Below are positions 1 through 6,333 of a stretch of 13,435 nucleotides of DNA, one piece after another. The notes below the pieces were generated by a model. The model was not told where the DNA came from. It did not search any database and worked only from the letters and a program-made list of their open reading frames with translations. This DNA comes from Candidatus Hydrogenedentota bacterium (GTDB lineage: Bacteria > Hydrogenedentota > Hydrogenedentia > Hydrogenedentales > CAITNO01). Positions within the stretch are counted from its first letter, which is position 1; every line of letters begins with the position of its first letter. Both the position numbers and the translations under genes were made by a program. The DNA lies in contig JAGLCZ010000328.1 of NCBI GenBank assembly GCA_023145975.1, positions 1 through 13,435 of the forward strand, in the 5' to 3' direction.

Positions 1-1427
1 CCGATTCGTGTGTAAGCACTGCATATATTCATGGGAATGATAGATCCTTCTTTTACGTATACAGGAAATTCATTCAGAGGGAAATTACGGGTAAATGTTT
101 TTCCGCCCTCAACAACTTGTGTATCATCATACCAGTAGCGCCATTGTCCTGACGGCAAGGTTATTTCACGTGTGAAGGAGTCCTTGTAAATCGGCGCGAT
201 GAGCAGTGCATCCCCAAAAAGGTAGTGGTACTTACCTGCAACGGGATACATCAGGGTTCGCTCGCCGCGATGGGCTTGAATTACATAGCCGTAGATGTAT
301 GGAACAAGTTCCGTGCGTAGCCAATGACATTCCCGAATCAGTTCTAACTCCTGATGCGTACGTTCCCACATACGTCGTTCCCCATGTCCGCCATTAAGAA
401 AGAAACCGGAAAACACGGCAAATTGTGCCCAGCGAATGTATAGCTCAGGCTGAATGGTTTCCCCGCCATGATAACCTCCTATATCCGAACCTGGAAGATT
501 ATAGCCCAGCGTTGCACTTCGGAGAATACACCAGATAGCTCGTTCCAATCCTCGTTCTTCATAGGACCAACAGTGATTATTATCACCAACCCAGTTTAAG
601 GTGGAAGCATCCACAGGAGAGAAACCTTCCGGGTGCAGCCAGGGAAGAGGGCTGTCTATTGATCGTCCTAAAGTTACAAATTCAGGGTTTTGTGTTAAGC
701 CATGCTTGTATTCCTCTCGATAATACAAATCCATATACTGGCGGGTTGTAAGGGTTCCTGCATAGGTATTTTGATAAAATAGAGGAATCTTTGAAATGAG
801 ATTTGAAGAGAAAAATGCAGCGGTATCATCTAATTTCCACGCATCTATACCCATATCAAACAGGTGCTGCTGCATACCGTGCCACCAATCCATGGCCTCG
901 GGATTTGTATAGTCGACCAGGCCCCCTCGGCCGCGCCACCAGGATACTTGGTGACCATTACCGACAAGATAGCTTCTTTTCTTAGCTTCGTTATAAAAAT
1001 GCTCGGAATTCGTTCCCGGAACATCTTTGTTCCGACTGTTGACACTTGGTGTCATCCAAAAAGCCAGCCTGATCCCGCGATCTTTTATGCTTTTGAAAAA
1101 TTTCTTGGGAGTGGGATAGCGGCTTTCGTCAATCACGAAGTCATTATTATGCATGGCCCACGGCGCGTCAATGAGATAAGTACGAACTGGTATGTCATAT
1201 TTTTCATAACCGTCCAGCATTTCTTTGACGAAATCACTTGTCTTAATATCGTCTTCCCAAAGCCAGGGTTCCAGTGCCCAGGCAGGGGTATGGGGCGGAT
1301 TACCGTGCCGTTGACCGTTAAAAGGAATGCCCCATACAGGCCATACCCAATAGAAATAGAGAAGCGCAATAATCAGTAGTAGTAGTGCAACGCTGATTTT
1401 CGCCAATAATTTTAAACAACCATGCAT
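1..1427 (-). CDS. GH31 family glycoside hydrolase, membrane-anchored, C-terminus cut by window edge
   Basis: An uninterrupted reading frame runs from ATG at 1427 to the left edge (475 codons seen, no stop). An AAGGGA ribosome site lies 8 bases before the ATG. Residues about 7-30 form a hydrophobic segment after a short Lys-containing N-terminus, suggesting a signal anchor. The TIM-barrel starts almost at once, with YDIPVRTYLIDAPW and later RLAFWMTP. The nucleophile region WKLDD puts Asp at residue 200. The acid/base region WVGDNN puts Asp at 282, followed by LPGSDIGGYHGGE and FSGFFLNGGHGERRMW. Toward the edge come the post-barrel strands (SGQWRYWYDD, FPVYVKEGSIIPMN). These are the expected GH31 landmarks and spacing, so a retaining alpha-glycosidase acting outside the cytoplasmic membrane is likely. 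Substrate (alpha-xyloside, alpha-glucoside, sulfoquinovoside or other) cannot be told. The N-terminal beta-sandwich usual in GH31 is absent. The family call is firm; specificity is open. Confidence 0.9.
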   Translation of the reverse strand, partial: MHGCLKLLAKISVALLLLIIALLYFYWVWPVWGIPFNGQRHGNPPHTPAWALEPWLWEDDIKTSDFVKEMLDGYEKYDIPVRTYLIDAPWAMHNNDFVIDESRYPTPKKFFKSIKDRGIRLAFWMTPSVNSRNKDVPGTNSEHFYNEAKKRSYLVGNGHQVSWWRGRGGLVDYTNPEAMDWWHGMQQHLFDMGIDAWKLDDTAAFFSSNLISKIPLFYQNTYAGTLTTRQYMDLYYREEYKHGLTQNPEFVTLGRSIDSPLPWLHPEGFSPVDASTLNWVGDNNHCWSYEERGLERAIWCILRSATLGYNLPGSDIGGYHGGETIQPELYIRWAQFAVFSGFFLNGGHGERRMWERTHQELELIRECHWLRTELVPYIYGYVIQAHRGERTLMYPVAGKYHYLFGDALLIAPIYKDSFTREITLPSGQWRYWYDDTQVVEGGKTFTRNFPLNEFPVYVKEGSIIPMNICSAYTRI

Positions 1428-1544
1428 TGATACGTTCCCTTGTATCTTATGGTGTTCAACCTTCAGATTTTGGATTTACGTACCACATTACAGACTGTAG
1501 TTTGAACTCCATAGTGCCCGCAGATGTTGTCTTGGCACCATGAC

Positions 1545-1573
1545 AGTATAAATTAGAAGCAGTTGCATACCAA
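1545..1573 (-). promoter_or_regulatory. Possible sigma-70-type promoter for the GH31 gene
   Basis: On the minus strand a TTGGTA -35-like box (1573-1568) is followed after 17 bases by a TATACT -10 box (1550-1545), about 118 bases before the GH31 start codon. The -35 match is moderate. Read-through from tRNA-His upstream is an alternative, since no terminator is visible between them. Confidence 0.35.
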
Positions 1574-1606
1574 AGAAGGGGGATTTCCTAAATATAAGAA
1601 AATATA

Positions 1607-1683
1607 TGGTACCGGGGGTGGGGTTCGAACCCACGGCCTCTGGATCCACAATCCAGCGCTCTAACCAACTGAGCTACCCCGGC
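1607..1683 (-). tRNA. tRNA-His (anticodon GTG)
   Basis: The 77 bases fold as a complete cloverleaf: acceptor GCCGGGG with CCCCGGT, D-stem GCTC/GAGC, anticodon stem CTGGA/TCCAG with loop TTGTGGA (anticodon GTG at 1649-1647), variable loop AGGCC, T-stem GTGGG/CCCAC with loop TTCGAAC, and an encoded CCA (1609-1607). Position 72 is T opposite G1, so the terminal pair is a G-U wobble. Position 73 is A (1610) and the base before G1 is T (1684). Most bacterial tRNA-His genes have C73 and encode or receive G-1, so the identity elements here are unusual. The tRNA lies downstream of recQ and upstream of the GH31 gene, all on the same strand. Confidence 0.96.
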
Positions 1684-1706
1684 ATTTGACGACATCAAGA
1701 AGACGG

Positions 1707-1736
1707 AGTATAGCCGTTTTTGCTACTCCGTTGCAA
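1707..1736 (-). promoter_or_regulatory. Likely promoter of tRNA-His
   Basis: A minus-strand TTGCAA -35 box (1736-1731) is separated by 18 bases from a TATACT -10 box (1712-1707). A start about 7 bases downstream would leave a leader of roughly 17 bases before the mature tRNA 5' end, a typical arrangement. The 8-base inverted repeat ACGGAGTA/TACTCCGT (1703-1710 and 1724-1731) straddles the spacer and -10 box. It is not followed by a T-run in either direction, so it does not look like an intrinsic terminator. Confidence 0.6.
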
Positions 1737-1921
1737 ACGAAGTAAACTGGAGGAAATTTCCGGTAGAAATAACAGGGGTAGACATGTGTAACTATAACGT
1801 CGCGGTCATCCTTTTGTGATTTAGACCTTTTACATAGGGCATACGATCAGCTGTGAATAGACCTTTACATCATGGATTTCACAGATTTATTTTCTGTAAA
1901 TACATTCCTATATAATAGAGT

Positions 1922-4126
1922 CTATGTGATTTGTTCGGGTAAATAATCACTACTCTCTGCCTCATTTTTGAGGCAGATCTTGCATAGGCGAATTTTCCAG
2001 TAGGGAACTTCACCGTCAAGTTGTTCATAGACGGGTTTTAGTCGATCTGTCTCCAGTTTTTCGAAGGCTTGACGGACATCATTCATAACTTCCTGGGAAA
2101 CGTAGGGAGCTGGATCCTTTCGCTTCTGAGTAGAAAAGTATTGCACAATATAGCCTTCTATTGTGCTGGGACTACGTTCCATGATTTGGGCTATTTTATC
2201 GAAGGAAATTCCCTGTTCAAACAGAGTCGCGGCTTTCGTGTGTGATAAATTTAGTTTGTGTGGTGATTTGGGTTTACGCACTGATTTTACATTGATTGAT
2301 TTAGATGTAATAAGAGGAATTGCTTCAGGATGAGTATCACGATAGGCGCGAATAGTCTCCTGAAAGCAGTTATAAAAAGTCTCATACTTCTTTTTTCCAA
2401 CCCCATGAACTGCCAGGAATTTTTCTGGGTTATCGGGCATGCGCCCCGCCATATCGCGTAGGGTTGTATCGCTGAATACTACAAAAGGTGGTACATTAAG
2501 TTCATGCGCTTTTTTACGTCGAAGCTGACATAGTTCTTCAAAAAGAACTACATCGTATTGTTCGCTTGTAATAGTTTCTTTTTTTCTAGTTCTTCTTTTT
2601 CTTTTTTCCGTCGGACATATCAGCTTAGGAATTTCGTTAGCAGTGTGTGGATTATCTCCTTTTTCTGTCAAATATAGAATGGAATATTCGCCTTGTTTTT
2701 CTAAATAGTTTTGCTGGACTAATTGTTCTATCCAGTCGCGTACTTCTGTACTGCTGTATTCGCCCAAGCTATTATAGGCGCGAAGTTTATTGTGTTGTCG
2801 TGCCATAATTCGTTTTTCATTTGAACCCGTTAAAACTAACGATGTGTACATTGGGCCTGCAATATTTCCGAGTTCTTTTACCGCAGTGAAAATGTGCATA
2901 ACAATTTTCGATGAATTTTCCATGGTGTCAAACTGTCCTGTACATACATCGCAGGCATGGCAGGATTGTTTGTTATAAGGCTGTCCAAAATATTCGGATA
3001 ATACCTTGTGACGACATGTAAATTGTTGGCAATAATTAAGCATATCCTTCAGCTTTTTCTGAGCGATGTCTTGGGATGTATCATGTTCATCTTTTTTGAG
3101 AATGCTTTGCCATACGCGGAAGTCTTGGTAGGAATAGAGTAAATAGCAATATGCATGTAACCCATCTCTGCCAGCGCGTCCTGTTTCCTGCTGATAATGC
3201 TCAATGGATTTCGGCATGGCTGTGTGTAGTACATAGCGTACATTTGACTTGTCAATACCCATACCAAAGGCGACGGTTGCCACAATGATATCGGCTTCAT
3301 CCTTTGAAAAAGCATCCTGGTTACATTTTCGTTTCTGCGCTTCCATGCCAGCGTGATAAGGAAGGGCTTTATATAGTTGGGATACTAAGTATTCACATAG
3401 GTCATCCACGTCGGAACGGCGCAGACAGTATATAATGCCTGATTCTTCTTTGTGCTTGGTTAAAAACTTCATAATCTGGTTCATGTTCGAGGAACGTTGT
3501 TCTACATGATAATGAAGATTGGAACGATCAGATTTCCCCAGTAAGAGAGTTGGTTTTACCTGATGCAGCTGGGTAACAATGTCTGTGGCTACCTGTTTTG
3601 TCGCTGTGGCAGTATAGGCATGGATGGCGACATCTGGAAAATTATCTCGTAAGGTACGTAAGGATCTGTAGTCGGGTCTAAAATCATGCCCCCAGTGACT
3701 GATGCAGTGGGCTTCATCCACAACGAAATAGGCAACACCTACTACCTGTAGATAGGCTATAAAGGAAGGTTGTGCCATTCGTTCAGGAGAGACATATAGT
3801 AGTTTTACCTTGTGATTCTGAATAGCTTCGTGTGTAGAAATTCTATCGGATGCGCTCATGGTGCTATCAATTTTCCCAGATATTACGCCGTTTGCAGTTA
3901 AAGCATCAACCTGATCTTTCATCAGTGAAATCAGCGGAGAAATTACTACGGCCATACCCACCATGGTGAGAACTGGTGCCTGAAAACATAATGACTTTCC
4001 GCCACCTGTGGGCAATACAACAAGGGAATCGTGTTCCTCCAATACACTCTGGATTGCCTTTTCTTGCATTGGCAGAAAAGTATCAAATCCCCAATATTGC
4101 TTGACTATTTCCTTCAGTTTATCCAA
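1922..4126 (-). CDS. recQ: ATP-dependent DNA helicase RecQ with HRDC and C-terminal HTH domains
   Basis: A 3'-5' superfamily 2 DNA helicase of 734 residues if it starts at TTG 4126. Seen in order: Walker A LPTGGGKS (38-45), DEAH box (137-140) followed by CISHWGHDFRPDY as in RecQ, motif VI QETGRAGRDG (313-322), zinc-binding cysteines 371, 389, 392 and 395, an RQC winged helix (about 400-490), a very basic linker (about 508-517), an HRDC domain (about 523-598), and a helix-turn-helix segment SFDKIAQIMERSPSTIEGY (641-659) like the HTH end domain of some RecQ proteins. All key helicase residues are present. TTG is preferred because GGAG lies 8 bases before it and the canonical RecQ N-terminus (WGFDTFLPMQEKAI) follows directly. 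An in-frame ATG at 4216 would add 30 residues unlike RecQ and overlap the upstream gene by 70 bases. It is the last gene of the DUF488/dual-OB operon, which suggests a job beyond housekeeping recombination. Confidence 0.95.
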   Translation of the reverse strand: MDKLKEIVKQYWGFDTFLPMQEKAIQSVLEEHDSLVVLPTGGGKSLCFQAPVLTMVGMAVVISPLISLMKDQVDALTANGVISGKIDSTMSASDRISTHEAIQNHKVKLLYVSPERMAQPSFIAYLQVVGVAYFVVDEAHCISHWGHDFRPDYRSLRTLRDNFPDVAIHAYTATATKQVATDIVTQLHQVKPTLLLGKSDRSNLHYHVEQRSSNMNQIMKFLTKHKEESGIIYCLRRSDVDDLCEYLVSQLYKALPYHAGMEAQKRKCNQDAFSKDEADIIVATVAFGMGIDKSNVRYVLHTAMPKSIEHYQQETGRAGRDGLHAYCYLLYSYQDFRVWQSILKKDEHDTSQDIAQKKLKDMLNYCQQFTCRHKVLSEYFGQPYNKQSCHACDVCTGQFDTMENSSKIVMHIFTAVKELGNIAGPMYTSLVLTGSNEKRIMARQHNKLRAYNSLGEYSSTEVRDWIEQLVQQNYLEKQGEYSILYLTEKGDNPHTANEIPKLICPTEKRKRRTRKKETITSEQYDVVLFEELCQLRRKKAHELNVPPFVVFSDTTLRDMAGRMPDNPEKFLAVHGVGKKKYETFYNCFQETIRAYRDTHPEAIPLITSKSINVKSVRKPKSPHKLNLSHTKAATLFEQGISFDKIAQIMERSPSTIEGYIVQYFSTQKRKDPAPYVSQEVMNDVRQAFEKLETDRLKPVYEQLDGEVPYWKIRLCKICLKNEAESSDYLPEQIT

Positions 4127-4132
4127 TTCTTT

Positions 4133-4138
4133 TTCTCC
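4133..4138 (-). promoter_or_regulatory. Ribosome-binding site deciding the recQ TTG start
   Basis: GGAGAA on the minus strand (4138-4133); its GGAG core ends 8 bases before the TTG at 4126. It falls just after the stop codon of the upstream dual-OB gene (TAA at 4149-4147), so ribosomes finishing that gene could restart here. Confidence 0.55.
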
Positions 4139-4146
4139 GAGTACAG

Positions 4147-4818
4147 TTACATTACAGGAAATTCTATAACGCCAGCAATGAGTTTCCAGCAGGCAGGCGG
4201 CTTTTGAGCTTCCCAATCAGGTGGTTTATAGGGCATGCTAAGACTGATGGTGAGCAGGCAGGTAGAGGAGGGTTTGTAGCCTGCAGTTAGTTTCCCAATA
4301 AATACGGGGTCTGTGATTCGGATTGCCCATTCCCGATTTCCCAACGAGAAAATGCCTTGCCATGTCGAATCTCCGGTTGTTTTTCTCTTGGTAGAACGTG
4401 TTCGGTAATCATACACTTGTATCAATTGTAGCGAACATTGTTTCTCTTGTGTTTTTTTCTGTAAGACTTCCAGAGAAATATAATTTTCAAGCGTATTAAA
4501 AATGCAGTCTGTTCTTGCTACGTAAGTTTGGAGAGAGCTGGGCTTCATCGTACCATGGCGAATCCAGTTTCCAGGAAGAATTGTTCTATTTTCTTTTTCA
4601 AAACCATAACTTTCCCCTGTTGCAGCTAAGGGTATTTCGATAATATCGCACAATTTTGGAAAGTAGCCATCAAGTTTCATTGTTGATTTTGGAATACGTC
4701 CATCATCCAACGAGCTTACAGGCCGCACCCATGCACCAGTAGCAAGGTCAATACCTGCAATACACCAATCCGAATGCTTCCATGAGTTGGCTAGGACTAC
4801 CAACTGCGTCATAGTCAT
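4147..4818 (-). CDS. Dual-OB-fold (DuOB-like) protein, predicted nucleic-acid or nucleotide binder
   Basis: A soluble 223-residue protein with no signal peptide or membrane segment. Its opening (VVLANSWKHSDWCIAGID, residues 7-24, then WVRPVSS at 30-36), its internal RHGTMKP segment (88-93) and its ending (LLTISLSMPYKPP at 188-200, then CWKLIAGVI at 210-218) match my memory of the family Pfam calls the dual OB-containing domain (DuOB). I have not confirmed this by search. OB folds usually bind single-stranded nucleic acid or nucleotides; that role here is inferred. The ATG overlaps the stop of the upstream DUF488 gene in ATGA (4818-4815), and recQ follows within about 20 bases. A second ATG two codons in (4812) is an alternative start. 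Confidence 0.75.
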   Translation of the reverse strand: MTMTQLVVLANSWKHSDWCIAGIDLATGAWVRPVSSLDDGRIPKSTMKLDGYFPKLCDIIEIPLAATGESYGFEKENRTILPGNWIRHGTMKPSSLQTYVARTDCIFNTLENYISLEVLQKKTQEKQCSLQLIQVYDYRTRSTKRKTTGDSTWQGIFSLGNREWAIRITDPVFIGKLTAGYKPSSTCLLTISLSMPYKPPDWEAQKPPACWKLIAGVIEFPVM

Positions 4819-5249
4819 AAATGTACTACCTCTAAGTTTTCCTGGTGCCGCTGGATGCGTTCTGCCAATAATCGCCTATGGCAATAATCGGGGTCGGATT
4901 CGCTACACAGAAAACAGTCTTTATCACGTAATAATGCCGAAGTAAACGAATCAGTTTTCCGTTTTTCCAGAAGTTTGTCATACGCTTCTTCGTAGGCTTC
5001 CCAAGAACCTTTTTTCTTTTTATAATTTTCAAAAATATCCGGTGTCGGTGCAAATTCTGGATGATGGATATAGGAAATATTTCCTATGGTACTGAGGAAA
5101 AATGGTAAGTCTCGTACCTTTGCAAAGCCAGCCAGTTGTGATGTGTTGTTGAGTCGGATATCAACGATACGTTTAACACCTGCATGTTGTAGGATTGTAA
5201 AAAAAGTCTCCGCCGATTTTTTCGTAAATCCGATAGTGAATATTTTCAT
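4815..5249 (-). CDS. DUF488 family protein (b)
   Basis: A compact 144-residue cytosolic protein covering one DUF488 domain. Visible motifs are TIGFT (5-9), DIRLNNTSQLAGFAKVRDL (30-48), HPEFAPTPDI (63-72) and the cysteine-rich signature CSESDPDYCHRRLLAE (115-130) with C115 and C123 in the C-x7-CHR arrangement typical of the family. DUF488 proteins have been proposed to be related to the rhodanese/cysteine-phosphatase fold, but no activity can be assigned from sequence. The ATG shares ATGA with the stop of the preceding DUF488 gene (5249-5246), and its own stop shares ATGA with the dual-OB gene. It differs clearly from its neighbour in the N-terminal half, so it is a distinct subfamily member rather than a recent duplicate. 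Confidence 0.88.
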   Translation of the reverse strand: MKIFTIGFTKKSAETFFTILQHAGVKRIVDIRLNNTSQLAGFAKVRDLPFFLSTIGNISYIHHPEFAPTPDIFENYKKKKGSWEAYEEAYDKLLEKRKTDSFTSALLRDKDCFLCSESDPDYCHRRLLAERIQRHQENLEVVHL

Positions 5250-5854
5250 TCTTCATCTTTCTCTTTTTGACATTCTAATTTTCCTGCTTGTAATTCATAT
5301 GCTTTTTCGATAAGACCGGATGTACTGGTCAAATCACCAAAAAGTTCCGGTTGAAGGTGGTGCAATTCGATCAGACGTTCCTGAGCATTTTTATGGGTTT
5401 CTAAGTCACCATTTCCTAAAATATGGTATATGGGTAGGCTAGGATACGATTTTTTTATTTTGCGACAAATTAGTATCATACGATGACAGGTTATGGGATC
5501 TGCCTCTGAACACATTATCGCGACGCGATATCGAGCTGCACCTTGAAGCAAACGATCCAAGCCAGTACAGAACAACGGCAACTGTGCAATATGCTTGTAT
5601 TTTGCTTTCCCATCTATATAACATGAATCCTCATGGCGACGTGCTCCCAGTTCTCGACCAAGAAAGACATAATGGATATTTGATGCGTGTAGAATTCTTT
5701 GCAATATTTCTCTGTTAAATTGCGGGGTGTATTGGCTGTAAGGCTGAGAGCGAACATCTGCGATTGCAGATATCTTATGTGCAAGGAGAATATCTGTAAA
5801 ATCCTGCTCGGAGTGATTTGAATGTCCTACGGTGAACAATGAATCTATACGCAT
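5246..5854 (-). CDS. DUF488 family protein (a), first gene of the RecQ operon
   Basis: A 202-residue cytosolic protein. DUF488 landmarks are TVGHSN (8-13), DVRSQPYSQYTPQFN (33-47), FLGRELGARR (64-73) and CSEADPITCHRM (115-126) with C115 and C123. After the domain comes a tail of about 60 residues ending in a charged Lys/Glu stretch. The ATG at 5854 has AGGA 6 bases upstream; a TTG one codon earlier (5857) is possible but less likely. It leads the operon, overlapping the next DUF488 gene by 4 bases. The mapped motifs are those of the longer DUF488 class (GREL...R motif), unlike gene (b). Reaction and substrate are unknown. Confidence 0.9.
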   Translation of the reverse strand: MRIDSLFTVGHSNHSEQDFTDILLAHKISAIADVRSQPYSQYTPQFNREILQRILHASNIHYVFLGRELGARRHEDSCYIDGKAKYKHIAQLPLFCTGLDRLLQGAARYRVAIMCSEADPITCHRMILICRKIKKSYPSLPIYHILGNGDLETHKNAQERLIELHHLQPELFGDLTSTSGLIEKAYELQAGKLECQKEKDEE

Positions 5855-5857
5855 CAA

Positions 5858-6333
5858 ATATCCTAGTATTGTCGATGTTCATGAAAAGTTAAGGCTTTGT
5901 AAGTGCCTTTATACAGTGTAGTATATTAAGTATGTGTATATAAAAATTCTATTATAAGTACATCGGTAGCTGACCTACATTATTCAATCCTTTTTACAGA
6001 AATTACCTTACACTATCACAATTTGAACCCTATAAAACATAAATCTCCCCTGTTTTCTTGGGGAATTGTTGAATGCATCCAAGCATCAGATTATTGAGAA
6101 GACTTTTTGATGGATTACCTTTAGAAAGCAAAGTGATCTAGTCCGATTTTAATTTTGGGAATGACAGGTTGACTACATGATATACTTTAGGTGTAAGAAT
6201 AGCAGTATTTTATCTGTGTTTTTGAAAAAAATGATGTAGGGGTAGAATATTTCCAAATGGACAGGTACTGATTTATTGCAATGTGTGACAGGTAGTCCTG
6301 AATAATTTACATCTCAATCCAAAGAAGTATTAC
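5858..6333. other. Divergent intergenic region, AT-rich, no convincing gene
   Basis: This spacer separates the minus-strand DUF488/recQ operon from plus-strand dus and must hold both promoters. A perfect TATAAT occurs on the minus strand at 5956-5951 but without a good -35 box. On the plus side, TAGAAT near 6243 follows TTGAAA at a short 15-base spacing, and TTGACT at 6169-6174 has no good -10 partner, so neither promoter can be fixed. A weak 5-base stem (TCCCC 6046-6050 with GGGGA 6060-6064) has no T-run. The heptamer GACAGGT occurs three times (6163, 6260, 6287). No open frame with a ribosome site stood out. Confidence 0.5.

Noticed and set aside
864..1379. 171-codon open frame on the plus strand
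   Set aside because: It is antisense to the GH31 gene, whose frame carries clear catalytic motifs; the plus-strand translation has no recognisable domain or ribosome site.
1607..1683. tRNA-His as an integration site for a mobile element carrying the RecQ operon
   Set aside because: Elements usually insert at the tRNA 3' end, which here faces the GH31 gene, not recQ. The tRNA 3' sequence is not repeated in the window and no integrase is present.
6046..6064. TCCCC/GGGGA stem as a transcription terminator
   Set aside because: Only five base pairs with a 9-base loop and no T-run on either strand; no gene ends next to it.
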